Origin: Mesorhizobium sp. GbtcB19
GTDB lineage: Bacteria > Pseudomonadota > Alphaproteobacteria > Rhizobiales > Rhizobiaceae
Assembly: GCF_019091085.1 (NCBI RefSeq)
Contig: NZ_JAGXJY010000006.1
Location: forward strand, 62,001 to 126,000
Direction: 5' to 3'
Length of the DNA: 64,000 bases
In this document: positions 1-9,142 of the stretch, one piece after another
How the letters are laid out: each line of letters begins with the position of its first letter
Numbering within the stretch: position 1 is the first letter of the stretch
Translations under genes and position numbers: made by a program
Notes under the pieces: generated by a model
Told to the model about the DNA's origin: nothing
The model's database searches: none
The model's input: the letters and a program-made list of their open reading frames with translations, nothing else

Positions 1-2637
1 GACGATCGCCAGTCCGAAGACGACCGAGGCGATCGATCCGGCCTTGAGTTCCTGGAAGGTGATGCCGGTCCATTCGTAGCCGAAGTCACGCGGCAGCACA
101 TTCGCCGCCGCCCGCTCCATGGCCGCCACCGCCTGTCCGGACGAGAAGCCGGGGGCAGCACCGCCATTGATCAGGGCCGAGGCATTGTTGTTGTAATGCG
201 GCACGGTCTCCGGTCCGACGATCGGCACCAGCTTGCCCAGCGTGCTCAGCGGCACCATGCCGCCCGACGCGTTGCGCACATAGAGCCGCGAGATGTCGGT
301 GGCGTCGGCGCGCGCGTCCTTGTCGGCCTGGATGGTCACGCGGAAGGTGCGACCGAACAGGTTGAAGTCGTTGACGTAGAGCGAGCCGAGATAGATCTGC
401 AGCGTGTTGAAGACATCCGGCAGGTTGAGGCCGAGAAGCTTCGCCTTGCTGCGGTCGAGGTCGTAGTTGAACTGCGGCGTCGAGGTCGAGAAGGACGAGA
501 ACAGCTGCTGCGGATTGAGCTCCGGCTGCTTGCGCGCCTCGGCCAGCAGCGCCTGGGTGACGTCGTTCAGCGCCGCGCTGCCGCGGCCCGACAGATCCTC
601 CACCTGGAATTCGAAGCCACCGGTGGTGCCGATGCCCGGGATCGAGGGTGGATCGAAGGAGAGCGCGAACGCATCCGGCATCTGCAAGAGCTTGCCGCGC
701 ACCTGTTCGACCAGTTTCGACGCGCTCTGGTCAGGGCCGCGTTCGTCCCATGGTTTCAGGATGGCGAACTCCACCGCCGAGTTCGACTGCGCGGCGCTGG
801 TCAGGAAGTTTAGGCCGCTGATCGAGCCGACGATGTCGACGCCTGGTGTGTTCTGCAGGATGTCGCGCGCCTTCTGCGCCACCGCGTCGGTGCGTTCCAG
901 GGAAGCGCCGTCCGGCAACTGGATGACGACGAAGAAATAGCCCTGGTCCTCCACGGGAAGGAAGGTCGAGGGCAATTTCTGCCAGACGAAATAAGTGGCG
1001 ACGAGGCCAGCCGCGAACAGACCGAGCATGATCCAGCGCAGCTTGATCAGGATACGCACGCCATGCGCATAGGCATGCGACAGCCAGTCGAAGCCGGCGT
1101 TGAACCAGCGGAACAGCACGAACTGCGTTTCGCCGCGATGGCGCAGGAAAGCGGCGCTCAGCGCCGGCGACAGCGTCAGCGAGTTGAAGGCCGAGATGCC
1201 GACCGAGATCGCCACGGTCAGCGCGAACTGGTTGTAGAGCCGGCCGGAGACGCCCGGGATGAAGGCGACCGGAATGAACACCGCCATCAGCACCGCGGTG
1301 GTGGCGATGATCGGCCCGGTCACTTCGGCCATCGCCGCGCGCGTCGCGGCAAGCGGCTTCAAGCCCGCTTCCAATTGTCGCTCGACATTTTCGACCACGA
1401 CGATGGCGTCGTCGACGACGAGGCCGATCGCCAGCACCATGCCGAGCAGGGAGAGCATGTTGAGCGAGAAGCCTAGCATATACATGATCGCCAGCGTCGC
1501 GATCAGCGACACGGGAATGGCGATGGTCGGAATGATGGTTGTGCGCCAGCTCTGCAGGAAGATGAACACGACCGCCACGACCAGCACCAGCGCTTCGCCG
1601 AGCGTGATCAGCACGTCATGCATCGAGGCCGACACGAAGCGCGTCGTGTCATAATGCATGGCGTAGTTGACGCCCTTCGGGAAACGCTGCGACAGCTCCT
1701 GCATCTTGTCCTTGACCCGCTGCTGCAGGTCGAGCGCGTTGGAGCCGGGCATCTGGTAGACGGCCAGCACCACGGTCGGGTCCTTGCCGAAGAAGGCGGA
1801 TGAGGAATATTGCAGCGCGCCGAGCTCGATGCGGGCGACGTCGCGCAGCCTGACCAGCGAGCCGTTCTCGGAGTTCGCGCGCACGACGATGTCGCCGAAT
1901 TCCTTGGGGTCGCTCAGGCGGCCGACGGCGTTGACCTGCATCTCGAAGGCTGTGCCGGCGGGCGCCGGCGATTGGCCGATCTTACCGGCCGCGACCTGCA
2001 CGTTCTGCTCGGCAATGGCGTTCTGAACATCGACGGCGGTGATGCCGAGATTGGCCAGTTTGTCGGGGTCGAGCCAGACGCGCATCGAATAGCGGCGCTC
2101 GCCGAAGATCTGCACGTCGCCGACGCCGGGCAGGCGCTTCAGCGGATCGACCACCTGGAGATAGGCGAGGTTGCTCAGCGCCACCGGATCGACCGAGCCG
2201 TCGGGCGAGGTGAGGTCGACGATCAGCACGAAGTTGGGGTTCTGCTTCTTGATCGTCACGCCGCCCTGGTTGACGATGGCCGGCAGGGAGGATGCCGCTT
2301 GGCTGACGCGATTCTGCACGTCGACGGCCGCCGTGCTCAGCGGATAGCCGACGTCGAAGGTGATCGTGATGGTCGAGGAGCCGTCATTCGAGCTCGTCGA
2401 CGACATGTAGGTCATGCCTTGCACGCCGTTGATCTGCTGCTCGAGCGGTGTCGTCACCGTATCGGCGACGACCTGCGCGCTGGCGCCCGGATAATGGGCG
2501 CTGACCACGACTTGCGGCGGCGTGATGTCCGGGAATTGCGAGACCGGCAAAAGGAAATAAGCGATCGCGCCGGCGAGCACCATGATGATGGCGATCGCCG
2601 ACGCGAAGATCGGACGGTGGACGAAGAAATTTACCAT
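1..2637 (-). CDS. RND multidrug efflux transporter, AcrB/MexF-like (HAE1), C-terminus beyond window
   Basis: Inner-membrane proton-driven pump subunit of a tripartite efflux system. 879 residues are visible of the roughly 1040 usual for the family; the C-terminal membrane half runs off the left edge. The N-terminus MVNFFVHRPIFASAIAIIMV is the classic HAE1 start with the first membrane helix. The porter-domain segment LPGVGDVQIFGERRYSMRVW and the membrane segment with VVDDAIVVVENVERQ (proton-relay aspartates) are both present. The start ATG overlaps the stop of the small upstream gene (ATGGTAA), which suggests translational coupling. No membrane-fusion or outer-membrane partner is seen; one could lie beyond the left edge. 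A TetR gene is divergent, with paired palindromes between. Substrate cannot be told from sequence. Confidence 0.93.
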   Translation of the reverse strand, partial: MVNFFVHRPIFASAIAIIMVLAGAIAYFLLPVSQFPDITPPQVVVSAHYPGASAQVVADTVTTPLEQQINGVQGMTYMSSTSSNDGSSTITITFDVGYPLSTAAVDVQNRVSQAASSLPAIVNQGGVTIKKQNPNFVLIVDLTSPDGSVDPVALSNLAYLQVVDPLKRLPGVGDVQIFGERRYSMRVWLDPDKLANLGITAVDVQNAIAEQNVQVAAGKIGQSPAPAGTAFEMQVNAVGRLSDPKEFGDIVVRANSENGSLVRLRDVARIELGALQYSSSAFFGKDPTVVLAVYQMPGSNALDLQQRVKDKMQELSQRFPKGVNYAMHYDTTRFVSASMHDVLITLGEALVLVVAVVFIFLQSWRTTIIPTIAIPVSLIATLAIMYMLGFSLNMLSLLGMVLAIGLVVDDAIVVVENVERQLEAGLKPLAATRAAMAEVTGPIIATTAVLMAVFIPVAFIPGVSGRLYNQFALTVAISVGISAFNSLTLSPALSAAFLRHRGETQFVLFRWFNAGFDWLSHAYAHGVRILIKLRWIMLGLFAAGLVATYFVWQKLPSTFLPVEDQGYFFVVIQLPDGASLERTDAVAQKARDILQNTPGVDIVGSISGLNFLTSAAQSNSAVEFAILKPWDERGPDQSASKLVEQVRGKLLQMPDAFALSFDPPSIPGIGTTGGFEFQVEDLSGRGSAALNDVTQALLAEARKQPELNPQQLFSSFSTSTPQFNYDLDRSKAKLLGLNLPDVFNTLQIYLGSLYVNDFNLFGRTFRVTIQADKDARADATDISRLYVRNASGGMVPLSTLGKLVPIVGPETVPHYNNNASALINGGAAPGFSSGQAVAAMERAAANVLPRDFGYEWTGITFQELKAGSIASVVFGLAIV

Positions 2638-2870
2638 GATGCGGACGCCTCGCCGAAGGGTTTTGCGAAATGGCGCAGGCGCCGGGCCCGGCCGGAGCCG
2701 GAATCCGCCAGGAAGGATGGCAGGACGTCATCGTCCGGCGCCTGTTCCGCCGCGCGCTGGCGCAGCATCCGCTCGAAAGCTTTGGGATCGATCCCGTCCG
2801 CCTTCATCACCAGCCGGATCATCGGATCCCGGATGGCTTCGTCGATCGTCAGGTCTTTGCGCTTTTGCAT
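2631..2870 (-). CDS. small conserved-looking protein coupled to the RND pump
   Basis: 79-residue protein of unknown function, beginning MQKRKDLTIDEAIRDPMIRL. It is charged, without a signal peptide or membrane segment. The ATG at 2870 was chosen because AAGGAG lies 8 bases upstream; an in-frame upstream extension lacks a comparable site. Its TAA stop overlaps the ATG of the RND gene by several bases, so the two are probably translated together. The central stretch with repeated DP/KADGIDPKAFERML looks like a short helical protein. I do not recognise a named family. The site quality and overlap make it a likely real gene. Confidence 0.7.
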   Translation of the reverse strand: MQKRKDLTIDEAIRDPMIRLVMKADGIDPKAFERMLRQRAAEQAPDDDVLPSFLADSGSGRARRLRHFAKPFGEASASW

Positions 2871-3026
2871 AGGAGTGGCTCCTTGCTCGTCCCGCATCGG
2901 TTGATCACGGGCCGCTTTTTTCTCGTTCTTCACCGGCCGAAGCCGCATGACAGGCTGTTTTTTCGTCCTATCTCACTCTGGCGGGCCTATCGGTGGCCTT
3001 GTCGTTTGACGGGAAGTGATATAGGT

Positions 3027-3066
3027 GTTACCAGTAAGTAACATCTAAAAGTTACAGACCGGTAAC
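3027..3066. promoter_or_regulatory. paired TetR-type operator palindromes
   Basis: Two 16-bp dyads with the same design, GTTAC-N6-GTAAC, lie at 3027-3042 and 3051-3066, centres 24 bp apart. Together they also form a larger inverted repeat with GGTGTTACC (3024-3032) and GGTAACACC (3061-3069). They sit between the TetR gene and the efflux genes, so the natural inference is that the TetR protein binds here as two dimers and represses one or both directions. Confidence 0.75.
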
Positions 3067-3117
3067 ACCCTAGTCAAGAGGTGACCTCGGTTTTTTTGGA
3101 AACGACGAAAGGAGAGC

Positions 3118-3702
3118 ATGATGACTGACGGCGTTGCGGAGCGTTCCCGTCCCCGGGATCGAATCCTGGAAACGGCGCAGGACATGTTCCACAAGCACGG
3201 CATCAAGGGTGTGGGCGTCGACGCCATCACCGAGGCTGCCGGCACCAACAAGATGACGCTCTATCGTCACTTCGAATCGAAGGACGAATTGGTCATCGAA
3301 TGCCTGCGCGCCACGGCGGCCAAGGGCGCCGCGGTCTGGGACGAATTCGAGGCCCAGCATCCTGGCGACAAGCTGGCGCAACTCCATGCCTGGGTTCGCA
3401 AAGTCGCCGACATGCTCGCTTCCGACAGCCGCGGCTGCGATATGGCCAACGCCGCGGTCGAGCTGACGGAAACGGATCATCCGGCCAGGCGCGTGATCAA
3501 GGAACTCAAGCAGGCCCAGCGCGATCGTCTTGTGGCGCTTTGCCGGGATGCCGGTATCGGGCAGGCCGAGCTTTTGGCCGATACGCTGTCGCTGTTGTTC
3601 GAGGGCGCACGGGTGAGCGTACAAACCATAGGCAGTGAAGGCCCGAGCGCGCAATTCGTGCGCATGGCAGAGAGCCTGATCGCCTCGTTCCGGGCGCGCT
3701 GA
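3118..3702 (+). CDS. TetR/AcrR family transcriptional regulator
   Basis: 194-residue TetR-type repressor. The N-terminal helix-turn-helix (about residues 14-60) contains the hallmark GVDAITEAAGTNKMTLYRHF. The C-terminal part is a helical ligand-binding domain with SRGCDMANAAVEL, as in many AcrR-like regulators. Two ATGs in a row (3118 and 3121) follow AAAGGAG; the second has the better spacing (6 bases after GGAG), so the true protein may be one residue shorter. It is divergent from the RND efflux pair and two GTTAC-N6-GTAAC palindromes fill the gap. The probable role is local repression of the pump in response to its substrates. Confidence 0.92.
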   Translation: MMTDGVAERSRPRDRILETAQDMFHKHGIKGVGVDAITEAAGTNKMTLYRHFESKDELVIECLRATAAKGAAVWDEFEAQHPGDKLAQLHAWVRKVADMLASDSRGCDMANAAVELTETDHPARRVIKELKQAQRDRLVALCRDAGIGQAELLADTLSLLFEGARVSVQTIGSEGPSAQFVRMAESLIASFRAR

Positions 3703-3756
3703 CGTCTTCGCCTCATCCTGATTCTGTTATGCTGTCTCGGAATCGGGCGTTGCGCG

Positions 3757-4545
3757 ATGGGTCAGGCAAGTTTTCCGGGGATGTACGAGCGCTGGCTCGT
3801 GGGGCCTCTCTTTCGCCCCTGGGCCGAAGCGACCTTCGATGAGGTGACGCTGTCTCCAGGCAACCGTGTCTTGGACATCGCCTGCGGCACAGGAATAGTC
3901 GCGCGCGTTGCCAGGGAACGGCTCGGTGCCGCCGGCTATGTTGTCGGCATCGACATCAACCCGGAAATGCTTGCCGTCGCGCGCACCGTGGCGCCAGACA
4001 TCGATTGGCGCGCAGGTAATGCCAGTGCTCTGCCTCTCCATGACAAAGAGCAGTTCGACGTGATCGTCTGTCAGCAGGGGCTGCAGTTTTTCCCCGACAA
4101 GCCCGCCGCGGCGGCCGAGATGCGGCGAGCGCTGGCGCAGGGTGGCCGGTTGGCCGTTGCCACCTGGCGCTCCGATGAGGAAATCCCCTTCTTTCGAGAA
4201 CTCCGCCGCGTCGCCGAGCGGCTCCTCGGCCCAATCGCGGACCTGCGCCACAGCCTTGGCAATGCTGCGCCGCTCGAAGCACTGCTGCGGGACGCCGGCT
4301 TCCACGAGGTTCGATCAAGGACGATATCGCGCACGATACGGTTTGAGGACGGCGCGCCCCTCCTGCGACTGAACACGATGGCGCTGGTCGGCATGAGTGC
4401 TGCCGGCAAGGCAATGGCCGATCAGGAACGCCAACGCGTCGTAGAGGACATCGTGAGCGGGAGTGCGCCCGTGCTGCAGTCCCACGCCGATGGATCGGGA
4501 GTCGTTTTCGAAGTCAGCTCCAATCTGGTGACCGCCAAGGGCTAG
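3757..4545 (+). CDS. class I SAM-dependent methyltransferase
   Basis: 262-residue soluble methyltransferase. Motif I is clear (VLDIACGTGIVARVA, about residues 38-52), followed by an acidic motif II (VVGIDINPEML), a motif III-like NASALPL and motif IV FDVIVCQQGLQFFPD, which fits the UbiE/Coq5-like Methyltransf_11 group. The acceptor substrate is unknown. It begins 54 bp after the TetR gene in the same direction and could be read with it. No membrane or signal features are present. Confidence 0.88.
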   Translation: MGQASFPGMYERWLVGPLFRPWAEATFDEVTLSPGNRVLDIACGTGIVARVARERLGAAGYVVGIDINPEMLAVARTVAPDIDWRAGNASALPLHDKEQFDVIVCQQGLQFFPDKPAAAAEMRRALAQGGRLAVATWRSDEEIPFFRELRRVAERLLGPIADLRHSLGNAAPLEALLRDAGFHEVRSRTISRTIRFEDGAPLLRLNTMALVGMSAAGKAMADQERQRVVEDIVSGSAPVLQSHADGSGVVFEVSSNLVTAKG

Positions 4546-4620
4546 GCGCGTAGTTGAGCAGCGTCAGATGGACGCTCGCTCCACGGGACTGGCGTCGCCC
4601 GGCGTTGTATCCACGCGCGC

Positions 4621-4733
4621 AAAGAAAAAGCCCGCTGCCGGGAGGAGGTGGCAGCGGGCTTGATTTCGAATACGGCACGGGAGGAGGTGTACCGTATTCA
4701 CCGTCAGTGTCTGGGAGGAGGAAGACATCTGAC
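4621..4733 (-). ncRNA. small RNA with three CCUCCUCCC hairpin loops (cuckoo/alpha-r14/CcsR-like)
   Basis: On the minus strand three hairpins follow each other, each with almost the same ten-base loop. Hairpin 1 (4733-4703) has loop UCCUCCUCCC, hairpin 2 (4698-4669) ACCUCCUCCC, and hairpin 3 (4661-4628) ACCUCCUCCC on a perfect 12-bp stem (10 G:C-rich pairs plus two A:U). Hairpin 3 is followed by CTTTTTCTTT, a good Rho-independent terminator. A promoter is visible upstream: TTGCCG (4769-4764), 17 bp, TAATTA (4746-4741), which places the start near 4733, exactly at the first stem. The transcript would be about 113 nt. Alphaproteobacterial stress-induced small RNAs with repeated CCUCCUCCC loops, complementary to Shine-Dalgarno sequences, are known; this appears to be a member. 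Confidence 0.88.
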
Positions 4734-4740
4734 AGGTTCA

Positions 4741-4769
4741 TAATTACGAGTTGCCCAACGATTCGGCAA
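4741..4769 (-). promoter_or_regulatory. promoter of the CCUCCUCCC small RNA
   Basis: TTGCCG at 4769-4764 and TAATTA at 4746-4741 are separated by 17 bp, with the predicted start seven bases downstream at 4733, the first base of the first RNA stem. The match is sigma-70-like; a heat-shock sigma factor cannot be excluded from sequence. Confidence 0.6.
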
Positions 4770-4889
4770 TTGCGAAACGTGCATAGCTGCTGTGCAGAAT
4801 TGTGGGATCAATTATCAGACAAATAGGGCGAGCGGCTAGAGCTCGGCGACCTCGCCGTAGCCGCCCGTCCGGAATTGCGCCTCCAGGCG

Positions 4890-5912
4890 CTACTGCACCG
4901 GCACGTTTTCCTTGAAGATCAGCCGCGGCTCGATGAACTTCTTCGTCAGATAAGGCGCCGACGAGGCGATCGAACCGAGCAGGCGGATCACCGCCTGCTC
5001 CGCGATCAGCCGCGCATTCTGGTCGATGACGACATCGGCGAGATCGTCGACGAGGTAGCGGCGCGTTTCCTTGGTCAGGTCGTGGCAGATGAACACCGGC
5101 TTCCGGCGCGGCTTGACCTCGAGCAGCGCCTTGGCCACGCCGGAGCGTCCGGCGCCGACGCAATAGATACCGAGCAGCTCGGGTTCGTTGTGCAGCGCCT
5201 TGATCGTGGCGCTGTAGCTGGCCTCCGGCTCGTCATGGCTCTCGGCGGCACTTGAGACGGTGAGATTGGGAAACTCCTCGCTCAGCACCGAACGAAAACC
5301 CATCTCGCGTTCCTCGTGGCCGCGATAGGACCGCGAGCCGACCACCATCGCCAGATGTCCTGTGCGGCCGCCGAGGAAGCGCCCCATCAGCAGCGCCGCG
5401 GTGCGGCCCGCCACCCGGTTGTCGATGCCGACATAGGCCGAGCGGGGCGCGGCCGGCACATCCGAGACCAGCGTCACCAGCCTGATCCCGGCCTCGACCA
5501 GCTCGCGCAGGATGTTGCGCGTGCGCGGGTGGTCGACGGCGATGACGCCGACACCGTTGGCCTTGAGCGAGAGGTTCTCCACCGCCCCCTGCAGCGCGCC
5601 AGGCGAAATGCCGGCAAGGTTGTGGATGCGGCAGGAAGCGACCAGCGGCAGGCGCGCCGCATAGTCCTCGATGTGATGGGCGAGGTCGGCCATGAAGGCG
5701 TTGGACCCGATCGGCAGGAAGAATTCGAGATGCGCCGGCTTCGACGGCAGCACGACCTGGTCGAGCGTCGGCAGGTAGCCGAGCTGCTTGGCCGCTTCCA
5801 TCACGCGCTGCCGGTTGGCCGCACTGGCGCCCGGCCGGTTGTTCAGCACCCGGTCTACGGTCGCGGTCGACAGGCCGCAGCTTCTGGCGATGTCGGATAC
5901 GGTGGCTTTCAT
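4890..5912 (-). CDS. LacI family sugar-responsive transcriptional regulator
   Basis: 340-residue regulator. The first 50 residues form the LacI helix-turn-helix (ATVSDIARSCGLSTATVDRV) and hinge helix region; the rest is a periplasmic-binding-protein-like effector domain (Peripla_BP_4 type). The start at 5912 (MKATVSD) fits the family N-terminus; an upstream ATG at 5924 would add four residues. Neither has a strong ribosome site. It is the last gene of the minus-strand carbohydrate cluster, 76 bp after the ABC ATPase gene, and probably controls that cluster in response to the imported sugar or a derivative. Confidence 0.9.
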   Translation of the reverse strand: MKATVSDIARSCGLSTATVDRVLNNRPGASAANRQRVMEAAKQLGYLPTLDQVVLPSKPAHLEFFLPIGSNAFMADLAHHIEDYAARLPLVASCRIHNLAGISPGALQGAVENLSLKANGVGVIAVDHPRTRNILRELVEAGIRLVTLVSDVPAAPRSAYVGIDNRVAGRTAALLMGRFLGGRTGHLAMVVGSRSYRGHEEREMGFRSVLSEEFPNLTVSSAAESHDEPEASYSATIKALHNEPELLGIYCVGAGRSGVAKALLEVKPRRKPVFICHDLTKETRRYLVDDLADVVIDQNARLIAEQAVIRLLGSIASSAPYLTKKFIEPRLIFKENVPVQ

Positions 5913-6000
5913 GGGTCCAGTCATAGGCGCTGATGCAATCCCGTGCCAGCTGCAGGCGTGAAACGGCGCTTGGCGGCCGATGCGACCTGCAGGTCGGCAA

Positions 6001-6795
<795 letters not shown>

Positions 6796-6798
6796 CGT

Positions 6799-7785
6799 TC
6801 ACGTCCCTGCCTGGTGCCGGCGTTCGAGCCATGAATGCAACGCCATCATGCCGAGGATGATCGCGCCGATGAAGATGTTGTAGGCCAGCCCCGGCACGCC
6901 GATCAGCACGATGCCGTTGCGCATGACGCGCAGGATCAGGATGCCGAGCACGGTGCCGATGATGGTGCCGCGCCCGCCGGTCAGCGCCGTGCCGCCGATC
7001 ACCACCATGGCGATGACCTCGAGCTCGTAGCCGGTGCCGCTGTTGGGGTTGGCGGCCGAAGTGCGCAGCGACGAGATCACGCCGGCGAGCGAGGCCATGA
7101 GCGCCGAGAGCACGAACAGCCCGACCTTGACCCGGTTGACGTTGACGCCGCGGGCGCGGGCCGCAAGCGGATTGCCGCCGGCGGCCTGGATCCAGTTGCC
7201 GGTGCGGCTCTGTGTCAGCACATAGCCGAGCACGATCGCAGCGCCTATGAACCAGAACAGCGAGGCGTAGATGCGGAACGGTCCGACATAGAAATCGCCG
7301 ACCAGGATGTTCGCCAGCCAGCTGCCTTCGGCGCTCCAGGTGCGCTGCGGGAACCCGTCGGTGACGAAGAGTGCCGTGCCGCGCACGACCAGCAACATGC
7401 CGAGCGTGACCAGGAAGGACGGGATCTTGAGTTGGGTGACGAACCAGCCATTGACCAGGCCGATCAGGGCGGCGACCATAAGCGCGATCAGCAGCCCCAC
7501 CTCCAGCGAGGTGACGCCGCTGTTGAAGAGCGTCCACATCAGCACCGGCGAGAAGCCGAACAGCGAGCCGACCGAGAGGTCGAATTCACCCGATGTCATC
7601 AAGAGCGTCATCGCCAGCGCGATCAGGCCGAGCTCGACGGTGAAGGCCAGGATGTTGGAAATGTTCTGCGGCGACAGGAAGTCGGGGTTGATGCCCCAGA
7701 AGACGACGAGTTCGAGGAGGAGCAGCACCAGCGGACCGAATTCAGGCCGTGCGATCAGGCGTTGGATGAAGGAACGGTTTTCCAT
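6799..7785 (-). CDS. sugar ABC transporter permease (RbsC/FrcC type)
   Basis: 328-residue inner-membrane permease of the BPD_transp_2 family with about ten hydrophobic segments. Family marks are LMTSGEFDLSVGSLFG near residue 75, and GGTALTGGRGTIIGTVLG near residue 270. The start at 7785 (MENRSFIQRL) was chosen over an upstream in-frame codon because the extra 50 residues are low-complexity and unlike the family. It lies between the periplasmic binding protein and the ATPase genes and should form the channel for the same sugar. Confidence 0.92.
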   Translation of the reverse strand: MENRSFIQRLIARPEFGPLVLLLLELVVFWGINPDFLSPQNISNILAFTVELGLIALAMTLLMTSGEFDLSVGSLFGFSPVLMWTLFNSGVTSLEVGLLIALMVAALIGLVNGWFVTQLKIPSFLVTLGMLLVVRGTALFVTDGFPQRTWSAEGSWLANILVGDFYVGPFRIYASLFWFIGAAIVLGYVLTQSRTGNWIQAAGGNPLAARARGVNVNRVKVGLFVLSALMASLAGVISSLRTSAANPNSGTGYELEVIAMVVIGGTALTGGRGTIIGTVLGILILRVMRNGIVLIGVPGLAYNIFIGAIILGMMALHSWLERRHQAGT

Positions 7786-7842
7786 TGAACCCGCGTCGTG
7801 AGGGCCGGCCTGCCTGTGAAGGCGGGCGCGGCGGGACAGGAA

Positions 7843-7873
7843 AACGGTCGCGACTTTTGTGGTCGCGACCGTT
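7843..7873 (-). terminator. strong hairpin between binding-protein and permease genes
   Basis: A perfect 12-bp stem (AACGGTCGCGAC, 7-base loop, GTCGCGACCGTT) lies 13 bp after the stop of the binding-protein gene. On the minus strand it is followed by only two extra T residues. It is best read as an intra-operon attenuator or mRNA 3'-end stabiliser, a common way to make more binding protein than permease. Confidence 0.6.
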
Positions 7874-7885
7874 CGCTCAAGGGGA

Positions 7886-8818
7886 TTATTTGCCCGACAG
7901 GATCTTGTCGTACACGCCGGCGGTGTCCTTCTCATAGAGCGCGCCGGTGATCACGTTGAAGCCCGGAGGAATGCCGCTGGCGGCCATGTTGGCCAGCGAC
8001 AGCGCCACATAGCTGGTCGCCTGCGGGTCCTGCCACTGCGCGGCGTTGACATAGCCGTTCAGCACTTCCTGCGTCGTGTCGAGCGAGTTGCCCCAGCCGA
8101 CGACCGGGATTTCGCCCGGCTTGACGCCGACCTGGTCGAACACGCGCTTGATCGATCCGGTGACGAGGTCGCCGAGGCCGATGATCGCCTTCACCTTGCC
8201 CTTGTGCGCGGTGAGGTAGTCGGCCATGCGGCTGATCACCTCGGCCTGGTCGAGCGTGGCCTCGGTGATCTCATAGGTGATGCCGGCCGGCCCGAACACG
8301 CTCTTGATGCCTTCCTCTTCCTGCACGCCATAGGTGGCGCCGGGAACCTCGACCGGCATCCAGACGAAGTCGCCCTTCTTCACCAGGCCCTTGTCGACCA
8401 GATACTGCGCCCAGTGCTTGCCGAAGGTGACGTTGTCGCCGCCGACATAGGCGTTGAAGTTGGCTTTCGGGTCCGGCGTGTTGAAGTTGATGATCGGGAT
8501 GTTGGCCGCGCGCGCTTCCTTGGCCAGTTCGATCAGGCTGCCCGGATCGGGGCTGGTGGTGACGATGCCGTCGGCCTTGGCCGAGATGGCGGCGCGGATC
8601 GCTTCCTGCTGCGAGGCGACGTCGCCATTGTGGAAGGACGTGTTGACCTTGTTGCCGGTGTCGCTGGCCCACTGCTTGGCGCCGGCCAGGAAGTAGGTCC
8701 AGACCGGATCGGCCGGGCCGCCATGTGAAATCCAGTAGAACGTCTTGGCCTGCGCCATCGCCGGAATGGCGATGAGCGCGATCAAGCCAAGCACGAGCAG
8801 TCTTAGCCTCGAAAGCAT
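7886..8818 (-). CDS. sugar ABC transporter periplasmic substrate-binding protein
   Basis: 310-residue exported protein of the Peripla_BP_4 group. It opens with a signal peptide (MLSRLRLLVLGLIALIAI, then PAMAQA-KTFYW as the likely cleavage site), followed by a two-lobed binding domain with DGIVTTSPDPGSLIELAKEA and VKAIIGLGDLVTGSIKRVF. The start at 8818 is supported by GGAGG seven bases upstream; an earlier ATG at 8833 lies ahead of that site. It heads the transporter set ending at 6001. The binding pocket suggests a monosaccharide, but the sugar cannot be named. Confidence 0.92.
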   Translation of the reverse strand: MLSRLRLLVLGLIALIAIPAMAQAKTFYWISHGGPADPVWTYFLAGAKQWASDTGNKVNTSFHNGDVASQQEAIRAAISAKADGIVTTSPDPGSLIELAKEARAANIPIINFNTPDPKANFNAYVGGDNVTFGKHWAQYLVDKGLVKKGDFVWMPVEVPGATYGVQEEEGIKSVFGPAGITYEITEATLDQAEVISRMADYLTAHKGKVKAIIGLGDLVTGSIKRVFDQVGVKPGEIPVVGWGNSLDTTQEVLNGYVNAAQWQDPQATSYVALSLANMAASGIPPGFNVITGALYEKDTAGVYDKILSGK

Positions 8819-8987
8819 TCGATTTCCTCCCATGTTGAAACCAGTTCCACATCAAGCGCGACGGTCGAGAGAGACCGCACCTCCTGCCAGCGCCGATCGG
8901 AACGTCCAGAGCATTCCCTTTTTCAGCCGATGGCAAGCCTCCATCGCCAATGGATGTTGGGTGAGGCGCGCACGCCATCACCGATCC

Positions 8988-9003
8988 CATCAGATTGCAT
9001 CAG
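8988..9003. promoter_or_regulatory. candidate regulator motif upstream of the binding-protein gene
   Basis: CATCAGATTGCATCAG holds a direct repeat of CATCAG. Its last ten bases (ATTGCATCAG) recur in inverse orientation at 5930-5939, just upstream of the LacI gene of the same cluster. Shared use by the LacI regulator is possible but the motif does not look like a standard LacI palindrome. Confidence 0.3.
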
Positions 9004-9037
9004 CTGCGGTGATATTTCTGTGAGGGGGCTGGGCTCA

Positions 9038-9142
9038 ATGCATATCGCCCAAAAGTGCGCAGCGGTTTTGGGACAACGACATGCATAAAAACAACAACCT
9101 AAAGCGCGTCGCATGAGGCCGTTCAAGCGCGACGCGCTTTAG
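9038..9142. repeat. two-part dispersed palindromic repeat (types A and A2)
   Basis: Part A (9038-9086) has ends ATGCAT/ATGCAT and inner arms CCCAAAA and TTTTGGG. Part A2 (9099-9142) has arms CTAAAGCGCGTCGC and GCGACGCGCTTTAG. The same pair in the same order occurs at 42726-42828, and part A alone at 37346-37391. A2 overlaps the stop codon of the permease gene ending at 9139. The 320-bp gap 8819-9138 holds this repeat and otherwise no gene. Confidence 0.85.

Noticed and set aside
6835..7788. 317-codon open frame on the plus strand across the sugar permease
   Set aside because: Rich in Asp, His, Gln and Arg, as expected for the complement of a hydrophobic permease; not a protein.
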